From: Ascidiimonas meishanensis
GTDB taxonomy: Bacteria; Bacteroidota; Bacteroidia; Flavobacteriales; Flavobacteriaceae
Direction: 5' to 3'
Length of the DNA stretch: 64,000 nucleotides
Assembly (NCBI RefSeq): GCF_037782385.1
Contig: NZ_JBBEXD010000006.1
Coordinates: 186,001-250,000 of the forward strand
In this document: piece by piece, positions 36,604 to 45,791 of the stretch
Numbering within the stretch: position 1 is the stretch's first letter
How the letters are laid out: each line of letters starts with the position of its first letter
Made by a program: the position numbers and the translations under genes
The notes under the pieces: model-generated
Seen by the model: only the letters and a program-made list of their open reading frames with translations
What the model was told of the DNA's origin: nothing
Database searches by the model: none

Positions 36604-37416
36604 TTGCCCGTTACTAAAATTAATTTTAAGCAAACCGAAGCGACTTTCCCAATTGCTAAGAAACCGACTGAAAATAAACTTATAGACACTTCTTTTGCGC
36701 AAAGTGAGAGGGCTACAGGCAAACTGAGGTTACCGGCAGTAAATAACGGGCGTTACGAATCGAGACATCCTATACTTAATCCAGAAGGGCATACTGTGGG
36801 CTATCTATCTAAAGCCGCCAATACTATTGGATATACCTGGAATTGCGTGTACGCAGGGCATTGTTTCTGGCTTACCAATATGACGTTTCACGATACTTTT
36901 AATGGCGGTAAATACTCCAACATATCTTTAGTAGCAGAAGCAGGCACCTTTCTTTTTTCATCCACCCGAAAATTTAAGGTAATTAAGGCATTTGCGCTTG
37001 ACGGAAGCTACGCAGGGTTTACCAGAGCCTTTAAATTACTTAATAATGAGCGTGAGTTGTTTTACCTTACCAACAAAGGTTTTGCCTTGTTTAACACCTA
37101 TGGCCAAAACCTGATAGCACAGGCAGATTTTCAGGAATATTTAAGCGAGAACACTTGGGATTTTGCCTTATCGCCCAAAGTACCTATACTGGCGATAGTA
37201 GCAAGTTCAATGGGTGAAAAAGACCCGGTTGACGGTGCGTACAGATACAAAAACTTTGTTAGGCTCTACAGCATGAAAAACGGTGAGTTAATGGGTGAAA
37301 AAATACTGGAAATGAACGGGTTCACACGCTGGGCCATTTACTTTAGCAAAAATGGGAGATTTCTAAAAATAGCATCACCAGAAATTACACTTTGCTTTGA
37401 ACTTACTGCCCCCTGA
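36604..37416 (+). CDS. Protein of unknown function, TTG start
   Basis: 270 residues. The frame is closed by a TAA at 36586 and has no in-frame ATG before residue ~97, so TTG at 36604 is the only sensible start. No signal peptide. The middle is beta-rich with repeated FxLxxxxG-like strands (AGTFLFSSTRKFKVIKAFALDG, RELFYLTNKGFALFNTYG, VPILAIVASSMGEKD, NFVRLYSMKNGELMG, TRWAIYFSKNGRFLKIA), the feel of a small beta-propeller or WD-like sensor, but no family is recognised. Lies with the next gene just before a type I restriction system. Confidence 0.6.
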   Translation: MPVTKINFKQTEATFPIAKKPTENKLIDTSFAQSERATGKLRLPAVNNGRYESRHPILNPEGHTVGYLSKAANTIGYTWNCVYAGHCFWLTNMTFHDTFNGGKYSNISLVAEAGTFLFSSTRKFKVIKAFALDGSYAGFTRAFKLLNNERELFYLTNKGFALFNTYGQNLIAQADFQEYLSENTWDFALSPKVPILAIVASSMGEKDPVDGAYRYKNFVRLYSMKNGELMGEKILEMNGFTRWAIYFSKNGRFLKIASPEITLCFELTAP

Positions 37417-37493
37417 TATCAACTTATTTTAAATTAAAAAATACGTTAAAAACAACATAAAAGTACTATCATAACCAACAAAACTCATTACAA

Positions 37494-38066
37494 GTGAATA
37501 CTGTAAGAATTGAAGAAATCATAAACGATTATAAACGCTGGCGTGATGTTAATCCGGATAGTTGGATAATACATTGTAAAAGTCAAGATAGCTTAGAAGA
37601 GGCTATTGAATGTGCCGCCAGAGCAAAAAATCATGAGGGAAAGAAAAACCCACATCAGTATCGGCTTAGAATAAAAGCGATAGATGCTTTTGTAGCGAGT
37701 CTAAATGAACAAAAAGCTGCCATTGCCCAAGTACAAACTTTTAAAGAGCTCTTGCAAATTATCACTAAAAACACGGTAAAATACATTGGTCCTTTGGCAC
37801 ACTATGATACGGCTGTACGGATTGGTGCATGGTTAGATTTGTCTCCAGAATATATTTACATACATTGCGGCACCAAAGTGGGTGCCGAAAGGCTGTTAAA
37901 AAGAAAAATACGCACCCCTTTTATCAATATTTCAGAACTTCCAAGCCCTTTTCTACAGGCAAGACTTACCAATGACGAACTGGAAAACCTGCTGTGTATT
38001 TGCAAAGACTGTTTTCTTGATGAAAACAAACCCTGCCCGCCAGTAAAAACCACTACCCGATGTTAA
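37494..38066 (+). CDS. Protein of unknown function, possible HhH-like DNA-binding fold, GTG start
   Basis: 190 residues from GTG at 37494 (next in-frame ATG would lose most of the protein). The centre reads ITKNTVKYIGPLAHYDTAVRIGAWLDLSPEYIYIHCGTKVGAERL. KYIGPLxxYDTAxRIG resembles helix-hairpin-helix segments, and the HCGTKVGAERL / LENLLCIC pattern recurs in uncharacterised bacterial proteins of this length. A DNA-related role is only a suggestion. Together with the previous gene it forms a pair between repeats and hsdM; its own start is 78 bp after that gene. Confidence 0.6.
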   Translation: MNTVRIEEIINDYKRWRDVNPDSWIIHCKSQDSLEEAIECAARAKNHEGKKNPHQYRLRIKAIDAFVASLNEQKAAIAQVQTFKELLQIITKNTVKYIGPLAHYDTAVRIGAWLDLSPEYIYIHCGTKVGAERLLKRKIRTPFINISELPSPFLQARLTNDELENLLCICKDCFLDENKPCPPVKTTTRC

Positions 38067-38359
38067 TTAGATATACTATAATTTTATGCTTTAAAAAGTA
38101 GCTGTACTTGCTGTTTTTAATAAATCACATTTAATAGATTACCACAAGATAGGAAAGTTAATTTTGAGCAACCAAAGCCAAATATTAATATTAGCCGGGT
38201 GGAAACCGATTTAACAGATTATCCTTTATAGATTTAAAATTGGAATAAACCACTTCAAAACCAGTACAGCTAATTTTTACGCCCGTAAATACCATTTTAT
38301 AGCCGCTACTTTTTATATTTGAAAGATTATACCCCACCCCCACAATAAATACAAACTAA

Positions 38360-39976
38360 ATGTCTGAAGCACATAAAAAACAATTAGAACAACAACTCTG
38401 GAATATAGCAAATACCCTACGTGGTAAAATGAATGCAGATGAGTTTCGGGATTATATCTTAGGCTTTATTTTTTACAAATACCTAGCCGAAAAAATGGAA
38501 CTCTACGCCAATAAAATTCTTAAAGAAGGGGGAGATGTCTTTTTATTTTCTCAAATAGACGAGCATACAGAAACAGGCGCAGCATACATAGAAGCCATAA
38601 GAGAAGAATCTTTAGAAAAACTAGGGTACTTCTTAAAACCATCAGAACTGTTTAGTGCAGTAGCCAAAAGAGGTAATTTTGACGATGAGGGGAAACCTTT
38701 GGTAAAAGAAGAAAGCGGTACCTATGGTAACACCTCCAATTTTATCTTAGAAGACCTACAGAAAATCTTAAACAATATCCAAAACAGCACCATGGGTACA
38801 GATAGTGAAGAAGATTTTGAAGACCTCTTTGAAGATATGGATTTAAACTCCACCAAATTAGGAAAGTCACCAGAAGCCCGAAACGAGATTATTGCCAAAG
38901 TACTCGCACACCTGGATAAAATAGATTTTAAATTAGAACAAACCGAGTTAGACGTATTGGGTGATGCCTACGAATACCTAATAGGGAAATTTGCCAGTGG
39001 AGCAGGTAAAAAAGCAGGCGAATTTTACACCCCGCAAGAAGTAAGTATGGTACTGGCAAAGTTAGTAACCACCGGTAAAACCAGGCTAAAATCTGTTTAC
39101 GACCCCACTTGTGGGAGCGGCTCACTCTTGTTACGTGTAGCCAAAGAAGTAGAAGAAGTGAATAACTTTTACGGGCAAGAACTCAACCGTACCACCTACA
39201 ACCTAGCCCGTATGAATATGATCTTGCACGGGGTACATTACAGACAGTTTGATATTAAACAAGAAGACACCTTAGAACACCCACAACACATAGAACACCG
39301 CTTTGAAGCCATTGTAGCCAATCCGCCCTTTTCTGCCAAGTGGAGTGCCAACCAACTCTTTATGAGTGATGACAGATTTAGTCAATACGGTAAGTTAGCC
39401 CCGGGTAGTAAAGCAGATTTTGCCTTTGTGCAACATATGGTACACCATTTAGCCGAAAACGGACAAATGGCAGTGGTACTGCCACACGGCGCCTTGTTTA
39501 GAGGCAGTGCAGAAGCCCACATACGCCAATATTTAATTGAAGAAAAAAACTTCTTAGATGCCGTTATAGGTTTGCCAGCAAACATATTTTACGGCACCAG
39601 CATCCCCACCTGTATATTAGTCTTTAAAAAATGTAGAGAACACCCTAACGATATTTTATTTATAGATGCCAGCGCACATTTTGAGAAAGTAAAAACCCAA
39701 AACATGTTGGGTGTGGCAGATGTAGAAAAAATAATAAGCACTTATAGAGAACGCAACACCGAGGATAAATACAGTTATAAAGCATCCCTAGAAGAAGTAG
39801 CCGAAAACAATTACAACCTAAACATACCCCGCTATGTAGACACCTTTGAAGAAGAAGACCCCATAGATATAGATACTGTAGCCACCCAAATACAAACTTT
39901 AGATACAGAATTGCAAGAAAACGAAACCCTAATTGCTACTTTCTGTAAAGAACTAAACATTAAAACCCCTTTCTAA
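38360..39976 (+). CDS. hsdM: Type I restriction-modification system, methyltransferase subunit M
   Basis: 538 residues, full length. Helical N-terminal HsdM_N domain (to ~170), then N6-adenine methyltransferase core: EFYTPQEVSMVLAKLV, motif I DPTCGSGS at 248-255, catalytic NPPF at 321-324, KADFAFVQHMVHHL and GAIVLPHGxLFR-type motif (VVLPHGALFRG). Partner genes hsdS and hsdR follow on the same strand. The protein appears intact with no missing catalytic residues. It is separated from hsdS by an 18-bp tandem repeat array beginning right at its stop codon. Confidence 0.96.
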   Translation: MSEAHKKQLEQQLWNIANTLRGKMNADEFRDYILGFIFYKYLAEKMELYANKILKEGGDVFLFSQIDEHTETGAAYIEAIREESLEKLGYFLKPSELFSAVAKRGNFDDEGKPLVKEESGTYGNTSNFILEDLQKILNNIQNSTMGTDSEEDFEDLFEDMDLNSTKLGKSPEARNEIIAKVLAHLDKIDFKLEQTELDVLGDAYEYLIGKFASGAGKKAGEFYTPQEVSMVLAKLVTTGKTRLKSVYDPTCGSGSLLLRVAKEVEEVNNFYGQELNRTTYNLARMNMILHGVHYRQFDIKQEDTLEHPQHIEHRFEAIVANPPFSAKWSANQLFMSDDRFSQYGKLAPGSKADFAFVQHMVHHLAENGQMAVVLPHGALFRGSAEAHIRQYLIEEKNFLDAVIGLPANIFYGTSIPTCILVFKKCREHPNDILFIDASAHFEKVKTQNMLGVADVEKIISTYRERNTEDKYSYKASLEEVAENNYNLNIPRYVDTFEEEDPIDIDTVATQIQTLDTELQENETLIATFCKELNIKTPF

Positions 39977-40138
39977 CCGTCATTGCAAACCAAACCATCA
40001 TTGCAAACCAAACCGTCATTGTGAACCAAACCATCATTGCAAACCAAACCGTCATTGCAAACCAAACCGTCATTGCAAACCAAACCGTCATTGCAAACCA
40101 AACCGTCATTGCGAACCAAACCGTCATTGCGAGGGAAG
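39977..40138 (+). repeat. 18-bp tandem repeat array between hsdM and hsdS
   Basis: Eight full copies and a ninth partial copy of CCGTCATTGCAAACCAAA, with G/A variants at position 3 and around TTGC(A/G)A. The array starts immediately after the hsdM stop and ends in GCGAGGGAAGCATGACCGAAGCAATCC, a REP-like palindrome end seen elsewhere in this window, so it seems to be an expansion of the repeat's outer part. Confidence 0.95.
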
Positions 40139-40175
40139 CATGACCGAAGCAATCCCCTAAAACAGAGTAACAACC

Positions 40176-41420
40176 ATGAAAAACAACACACAAACATTAA
40201 TACCTCCATTACGGTTCCCAGAGTTTAAGGGAGAATGGGAGAAAATAAAATTAGATAATCTTTTAGATTTTAAAAATGGAATTAATGCTTCTAAAGAAGA
40301 TTATGGCTTTGGATATAAATTTATTAACGTTTTAGATATAATTGAAAATGATTTTATCACTTATGATAAAATTAAAGGTGAAGTGAATGTTCCTAAAAAA
40401 GTATTTGAAAAAAACTTAGTTCAATATGGCGATATTCTATTTCAAAGAAGTTCAGAAACGAGGGAGGAAGTTGGGCAATCTAATGTTTATTTAGATAAAG
40501 AGAATAAAGCAACATTTGGTGGTTTTGTTATTCGCGGAAAAAAAATAGGAAATTATGAACCTTTTTTCTTTCATTTATTATTAAAGTCATCAATTGCTAG
40601 AAAAGAAATTACGACAAAATCTGGAGGTAGTACTAGATACAATGTAGGGCAAGATATTTTATCTTCTATAAAATTACCTTTTCCAAAAATACAAGAACAA
40701 CAAAAAATAGCCAATTTCCTAACAGCAGTAAATAATCGCATCCAAAACTTAGAAAAAAAGAAATCTCTTTTAGAAGAATATAAAAAAGGGGTGATGCAAA
40801 AAATATTTAAACAAGAGTTACGGTTTAAAGACACTTCCACTGCGCTCAGTGCAGGTGATGGGAAGGCGTTTCCTGAGTGGGAGTTTAAAAATGGTAATTT
40901 ATTACTTCAAAGTATTTCAGATAAAAATCATAATTCGGATTTACCAATTTTAGCAGTAACCCAAGATCAAGGAGCTATTCCAAGACATTTAATAGATTAT
41001 AATATTGGGGTTACTGCAAAAAGTGTGAGTTCATACAAAGTAGTTCAAGTTGGAGATTTTATTATAAGTTTAAGATCTTTTCAAGGTGGTATTGAATATT
41101 CAAGTTATAAAGGGATCTGTAGTCCTGCATATATCATTTTAAGACCAATAAAGGATATGAATAGAGATTTTTATAAGTATTATTTAAAAACACCTTCTTA
41201 CATAAAAGAATTAACAAGAAAACTTGAAGGAATAAGAGATGGTAAAATGATAAGTTATAAATACTTTTCTGAAATTAAGTTGCCTTACCCTGCTTTAGAA
41301 GAACAAACCAAAATTGCTAATTTCTTATCTGCCATAGATAAAAACATAGCCTTAGTAAAAGACCAAATAGAAAAAACAAAGGCGTACAAAAAAGGCTTAT
41401 TACAGCAGCTCTTTGTATAA
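40176..41420 (+). CDS. hsdS: Type I restriction-modification system, specificity subunit S
   Basis: 414 residues, two target-recognition domains. TRD1 (~15-165) and TRD2 (~230-370) are each followed by a conserved helical spacer: LPFPKIQEQQKIANFLTAVNNRIQNLEKKKSLLEEYKKGVMQKIF and LPYPALEEQTKIANFLSAIDKNIALVKDQIEKTKAYKKGLLQQLF. In the linker, between RFKD and DGKAFPEW, sits an 8-residue insert TSTALSAG encoded by a palindromic repeat (40834-40857). Subunit intact. It determines the recognition sequence of the complex; that sequence cannot be predicted here. Confidence 0.95.
   Translation: MKNNTQTLIPPLRFPEFKGEWEKIKLDNLLDFKNGINASKEDYGFGYKFINVLDIIENDFITYDKIKGEVNVPKKVFEKNLVQYGDILFQRSSETREEVGQSNVYLDKENKATFGGFVIRGKKIGNYEPFFFHLLLKSSIARKEITTKSGGSTRYNVGQDILSSIKLPFPKIQEQQKIANFLTAVNNRIQNLEKKKSLLEEYKKGVMQKIFKQELRFKDTSTALSAGDGKAFPEWEFKNGNLLLQSISDKNHNSDLPILAVTQDQGAIPRHLIDYNIGVTAKSVSSYKVVQVGDFIISLRSFQGGIEYSSYKGICSPAYIILRPIKDMNRDFYKYYLKTPSYIKELTRKLEGIRDGKMISYKYFSEIKLPYPALEEQTKIANFLSAIDKNIALVKDQIEKTKAYKKGLLQQLFV
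40834..40857. repeat. 24-bp palindromic repeat inserted in frame in hsdS
   Basis: CTTCCACTGCGCTCAGTGCAGG contains CACTG-CGCT-CAGTG, a stem with 4-nt loop, and is the reverse-strand relative of the CTGAGCGCAGT core in the dispersed repeats. Length 24 keeps the hsdS frame open. Confidence 0.65.
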
Positions 41421-41593
41421 TGGCAGTGCGAACCAAACAGAACGTCATTGCGAGCCAAACACAACGCCATTGCGAGCCAAACACAACGTCATTGCGAGCG
41501 CAGCGAAGCAATCCCACAAAACAGAGCAACAAACCAGAAACGAATTGCTTCGGTCATGCTTCCCTCGCAATGACAGACTAAAAAAAGTAAAGA

Positions 41594-41872
41594 ATGAAAC
41601 CAGGGTTTATCTACATACTCACCAATAAAAACAATACCACCTTGTATGTGGGGGTTACTGCTAACCTGTCTGGAAGAGTACAACAACATAAAGAAAAAAT
41701 AAACCCTAAATCGTTTACAGCACGGTATAATTTGAATAAATTAGTGTATTATGAGGCTTTTCAAATGATAGGCAACGCCATAGGCAGAGAAAAACAATTA
41801 AAAGCGGGCAGTAGAGCTAAAAAAACAGCACTTATAGAAAGCATCAACCCAAAGTGGGAAGACTTATGTTAG
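41594..41872 (+). CDS. GIY-YIG nuclease-domain protein (copy 1)
   Basis: 92 residues, the whole protein being one GIY-YIG domain: FIYIL at 5-9, YVG at 18-20, catalytic Arg28 (SGRVQQH), metal-binding Glu66 (AIGREKQLK), and the C-terminal helix IESINPKWEDL. All catalytic residues are present. These small UPF0213/YhbQ-like proteins are abundant in Bacteroidota. It sits between hsdS and hsdR, unrelated to restriction function, inside a tandemly duplicated 443-bp unit flanked by REP-like palindromes, which suggests it belongs to a mobile repeat. Confidence 0.92.
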   Translation: MKPGFIYILTNKNNTTLYVGVTANLSGRVQQHKEKINPKSFTARYNLNKLVYYEAFQMIGNAIGREKQLKAGSRAKKTALIESINPKWEDLC

Positions 41873-42036
41873 GTAGTAAAAAAGGAATTTGGAGACTAGA
41901 TTGCTTCGGTCATTGCGAGCCAAACACAACGTCATTGCGAGCGCAGCGAAGCAATCCCACAAAACAGAGCAACAAACCAGAAACGAATTGCTTCGGTCAT
42001 GCTTCCCTCGCAATGACAGACTAAAAAAAGTAAAGA

Positions 42037-42315
42037 ATGAAACCAGGGTTTATCTACATACTCACCAATAAAAACAATACCACCTTGTATGTGGGGGTTA
42101 CTGCTAACCTGTCTGGAAGAGTACAACAACATAAAGAAAAAATAAACCCTAAATCGTTTACAGCACGGTATAATTTGAATAAATTAGTGTATTATGAGGC
42201 TTTTCAAATGATAGGCAACGCCATAGGCAGAGAAAAACAATTAAAAGCGGGCAGTAGAGCTAAAAAAACAGCACTTATAGAAAGCATCAACCCAAAGTGG
42301 GAAGACTTATGTTAG
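42037..42315 (+). CDS. GIY-YIG nuclease-domain protein (copy 2, identical)
   Basis: Identical in protein and, as far as read, in DNA to the copy 443 bp upstream, including flanks, so the duplication is very recent or is kept uniform by conversion. Catalytic Tyr, Arg28 and Glu66 are intact. Transcription probably reads through from hsdS towards hsdR unless the palindromes interrupt it. Confidence 0.92.
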   Translation: MKPGFIYILTNKNNTTLYVGVTANLSGRVQQHKEKINPKSFTARYNLNKLVYYEAFQMIGNAIGREKQLKAGSRAKKTALIESINPKWEDLC

Positions 42316-42539
42316 GTAGTAAAAAAGGAATTTGGAGACTAGATTGCTTCGGTCATTGCGAGCCAAACACAACGTCATTGCGAGCGCAGCACAACGTCAT
42401 TGCGAGCGCAGCGAAGCAATCCCACAAAACAGAGCAACAAACCAAAAACGGATTGCTTCGGTCATGCTTCCCTCGCAATGACAGTAGAATGGCTACGCCA
42501 GCAATTGCGGTTAGCATAGTCTCCACGATAATTAAATAA

Positions 42540-45392
42540 ATGAGTACACAACCAGAACAAGTATTAGAAAATCAGTTAATAGCACAGCTAGCAAGTATTG
42601 GTTATACTAAAGTGAGTATTCCAGATGAAGCTACCTTATTAGCAAACTTAAAAACACAGCTAGAAAAGCATAATAACATTACGCTCACAGCCAAAGAATT
42701 TGAGCGGGTACTCAATCTATTGAGCAAAGGTTCTGTATTTGAAAAAGCCAAAACGCTAAGAGAAAAACAGCATATGGTTAGAGATAATGGTGATAACCTG
42801 TATTTTGAGTTTTTAAACACCGAGCATTGGTGTCAAAATCAATATCAAGTTACCAATCAAGTTACCATAGAGGGTAGTTATAAGAATCGTTATGATGTTA
42901 CCTTGTTAGTGAATGGTTTGCCTTTAGTTCAAATAGAATTAAAGCGCAGAGGTTTAGAAATGAAAGAAGCCTTTAATCAAATAAACCGTTATCAAAGACA
43001 TTCATTTGGGGCTAAATCTGCCTTGTTTCAATACGTGCAAATATTTGTAATAAGTAATGGTGTAAACGCCAAATACTATGCAAATAACAGGCATCAATCT
43101 TTTAAACAAACCTTTTATTGGACAAATAAAGAAAACAAGCGGTTAACCAATATCTTAAACGGGTTTACATCAGAATTTTTAGAGCCTTGCAATATTTCTA
43201 AAATGATCTGCAAATACATTGTTCTAAACGAAACACATAAAATATTAATGGTATTGAGACCCTATCAATACTATGCAGTAGAAAGCATTATAGATAAGGT
43301 TAAAAACAGTACACATAATGGTTATATCTGGCATACTACAGGTTCAGGTAAAACGCTTACTTCTTTTAAAGCAAGTCAGATAATTATGAAAATGCCACAA
43401 GTTAAAAAAGTGGTATTTGTAGTAGATAGAAAAGATTTAGATTACCAAACCACCAAAGAGTTTAATAGTTTTTCCAAAGGCAGTATAGACGGTACAGACA
43501 ATACAAAAGCATTAGTAAAACAGTTTAGTGATGATACTAAGATTATTGTAACCACCATCCAGAAGTTAAATACAGCCATTAGCAAAAAGAACTATTTAGG
43601 TAAGATGGAGAGAATGAAAGAGGAGCGTATCGTCTTTATTTTTGATGAATGTCATAGAAGTCAGTTTGGGGAAACGCATAATCGCATAAAAGCATTCTTC
43701 CATAACTTTCAAATGTTTGGTTTTACAGGTACCCCCATATTTGCAGACAATGCCGTTAAAAACGAATTGGGAAAGCGAACCACCAAAGAATTGTTTGGCG
43801 AGTGCTTACATAAATACGTAATCACAGATGCTATTAAGGATGAGAATGTATTAAAATTTGCAGTAGAATATGTGGGTAAATACAAGCAAAAAGAATCTGC
43901 TACAGAAATAGATATTGAAGTAGAAGATATTGACCGTAAAGAGTTAATGGAATCACCAAAGCGTTTAGAAAAAATAGCAGACTATATTATCGCAAACCAC
44001 CACCGTAAAACGCATAACAAAGAATTTACAGGCATGTTTTGTGTGGGGAGTACAGATATGTTAGTAGATTATTATGATATGCTGCATCGTAAAAAAGAAG
44101 CTGGTGAACACAACCTAAAAATAGCCACCATCTTTAGTTATGTAGCTAATGAAGAAGATGCAGATGCAAACGGCTATATTCCAGAAGAAGTTTCAGTAGT
44201 TGAAGAATCTCCTGCCTTATATGGCTTGAATGTACACAAAAGAGATAAGTTAGAAAGTTATATAGGGCATTATAATGAGATGTTTGGTGCTAATTTCTCA
44301 ACAAAAGACAGCCAATCCTTTTATAATTATTACAACGATATATCAAAGAAAGTAAAAGAACGTAAGATTGATATATTATTAGTAGTAAATATGTTTTTAA
44401 CAGGTTTTGACAGTCCGTCTTTAAACACTCTGTATGTAGATAAGAATTTAAAATATCACGGCTTAATACAAGCCTATTCACGTACCAATAGAATTATAAA
44501 CGAACAAAAATCACAGGGAAATATTGTAGTATTTCGTAATCTTAAAAAAGTAACAGATCAAGCCATAACACTCTTTAGTAATAAAGAAGCCATAGAGGTT
44601 ATCATAATGAAGCCTTATGAAGAATACACACAAAAGTTTAATGAGGCATTTATCAATTTATTAAAAATAACACCCACCGTAAATAGTGTAAACAATTTAG
44701 TAAGTGAAGAAGATGAGTTAGCCTTTATTAAAGCATTTAGGGAGTTAATGCGTTTAAAAAACACCATGACCACCTTTGCAAATTTTGATTGGGAAGATTT
44801 AGCAATGCAAGAACAACTCTTTAATGATTATAGAAGTAAGTATCTTGATTTATGGCAGAAAACAAAACACGATACAGCCAAAGAAAAAGTATCTATACTT
44901 GATGATGTAGATTTTGAGTTAGAACTAATTCATAGAGACGAAATTAATGTTACTTATATTCTTAAACTGTTAGCAAACTTAAAAGATGCTAAAAAGTCAG
45001 ATCAAGAAGCCAAGAAAAAAGAGATTGTAGATGCCTTGGCAGGAGAAGCCAATTTAAGAAGCAAAAGAGAGTTAATAGAAAAGTTTATAGAAGATAACCT
45101 ACCACAAATAGAAGATTCTGAGACCATACCGCAAGAATTTGAAAAATTCTGGTCTCAAGAACAACAAAAAGCCTTTGAAGTATTTGTAAAAGAAGAAAAT
45201 CTATCCTCAGCAAAAACACAAAAACTCATAGAAGATTATCTGTATGCAGAAAGAGAACCCTTGCGTGATGAATTATTAGATTTAATAGAAGGTGATAAAC
45301 CAAACGTCTTAAAACGTAAATCAATAGGCGATAGAATCTTGTATAAAGTAGTCAATTTTGTAGAGACTTTTATCAACGGTATGGATAGTTAA
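42540..45392 (+). CDS. hsdR: Type I restriction-modification system, endonuclease subunit R
   Basis: 950 residues, full length. N-terminal PD-(D/E)xK nuclease: Asp119 in NRYDVTLLV, Glu133-x-Lys135 in QIELKRRG. Helicase motor: Walker A HTTGSGKT (TGSGKT at 267-272), DECH at 369-372, FGFTGTPIF, and C-terminal motifs LLVVNMFLTGFDSPSLNTLYVD and IQAYSRTNR. C-terminal helical domain binds the M/S core. All active-site residues are visible, so cleavage is probably functional. Its stop is followed within one base by the left end of a MITE-like repeat (45394). Confidence 0.96.
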   Translation: MSTQPEQVLENQLIAQLASIGYTKVSIPDEATLLANLKTQLEKHNNITLTAKEFERVLNLLSKGSVFEKAKTLREKQHMVRDNGDNLYFEFLNTEHWCQNQYQVTNQVTIEGSYKNRYDVTLLVNGLPLVQIELKRRGLEMKEAFNQINRYQRHSFGAKSALFQYVQIFVISNGVNAKYYANNRHQSFKQTFYWTNKENKRLTNILNGFTSEFLEPCNISKMICKYIVLNETHKILMVLRPYQYYAVESIIDKVKNSTHNGYIWHTTGSGKTLTSFKASQIIMKMPQVKKVVFVVDRKDLDYQTTKEFNSFSKGSIDGTDNTKALVKQFSDDTKIIVTTIQKLNTAISKKNYLGKMERMKEERIVFIFDECHRSQFGETHNRIKAFFHNFQMFGFTGTPIFADNAVKNELGKRTTKELFGECLHKYVITDAIKDENVLKFAVEYVGKYKQKESATEIDIEVEDIDRKELMESPKRLEKIADYIIANHHRKTHNKEFTGMFCVGSTDMLVDYYDMLHRKKEAGEHNLKIATIFSYVANEEDADANGYIPEEVSVVEESPALYGLNVHKRDKLESYIGHYNEMFGANFSTKDSQSFYNYYNDISKKVKERKIDILLVVNMFLTGFDSPSLNTLYVDKNLKYHGLIQAYSRTNRIINEQKSQGNIVVFRNLKKVTDQAITLFSNKEAIEVIIMKPYEEYTQKFNEAFINLLKITPTVNSVNNLVSEEDELAFIKAFRELMRLKNTMTTFANFDWEDLAMQEQLFNDYRSKYLDLWQKTKHDTAKEKVSILDDVDFELELIHRDEINVTYILKLLANLKDAKKSDQEAKKKEIVDALAGEANLRSKRELIEKFIEDNLPQIEDSETIPQEFEKFWSQEQQKAFEVFVKEENLSSAKTQKLIEDYLYAEREPLRDELLDLIEGDKPNVLKRKSIGDRILYKVVNFVETFINGMDS

Positions 45393-45393
45393 A

Positions 45394-45791
45394 TAACGTA
45401 CGTTAGACATAAATAAGAATTGAAAATTCAGTTCGCAATTGTCTTTTCTTTTGGTTTGTTTCTAAACCCTGAGCGTAGTTGCAGGGTAGGCGAGCAAACA
45501 AAATATACATAGTCAACTCATATACCCTATTCAAGATTAAAATAAACTGAGTTTGATGTAAAAAGAATTCCTGTTTTATTGATTTTTTCTTTTCCGCAGT
45601 GCAGCAGGCCTTTTCCGTTAAAAATTTTTGAAGCCCCAATCCTTCGGGGGAGAAATGTAAATTCATGAACTCCTTAGAAGAGAATAGAAATAATAGGAAC
45701 CAAAAGCGCTCCCAACTATCTTCGGGATTCTTTTGGTTTGTTTCTGAACCCTGAGCGCAGTGGAAGGGTGGGCGAGCAAAGAAAATGAAAG
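45394..45791 (+). repeat. Two partial copies of the dispersed repeat
   Basis: First copy starts TAACGTACGTTAGACATAAA directly after the hsdR stop and carries CTTTTGGTTTGTTTCTAAAC, CCCTGAGCGTAGTTGCAGGG and GGCGAGCAAACAAAAT. The second starts near 45547 with ACTGAGTTTGATGTAAA and carries TCCGCAGTGCAGCAGG, GCGCTCCCAACTATCTTCGG, CCCTGAGCGCAGTGGAAGGG and GGGCGAGCAAAGAAAATGAA. Both are mosaics of the R1/R2 and R3/R4 types. Confidence 0.75.

Larger units (their letters stand above)
41468..42353 (+). repeat. Perfect 443-bp tandem duplication carrying a GIY-YIG gene, bounded by REP-like palindromes
   Basis: Copy 1 is 41468-41910 and copy 2 is 41911-42353; they appear identical at every base I compared. 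A third, truncated copy of the palindrome-rich end continues from 42354. Each unit starts with CATTGCGAGCCAAACACAAC, then the palindrome halves GCGAGCGCAGCGAAGCAATC and ATTGCTTCGGTCATGC in opposite orientation ~35 bp apart, followed by the nuclease gene. Confidence 0.95.

Noticed and set aside
38150..38240. Short peptide VNFEQPKP upstream of hsdM resembling the first residues (INFKQTEA) of the protein at 36604
   Set aside because: Match is only about six residues and could be chance; no start and an early stop.
39977..40138. CRISPR array
   Set aside because: The repeats are contiguous with no unique spacers and there are no cas genes in the window.
39960..40209. Minus-strand frames of ~77 residues with repeated NDGLV/MTVWFA peptides
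   Set aside because: Direct translation of the 18-bp tandem array (18 = 6 codons); no independent support.
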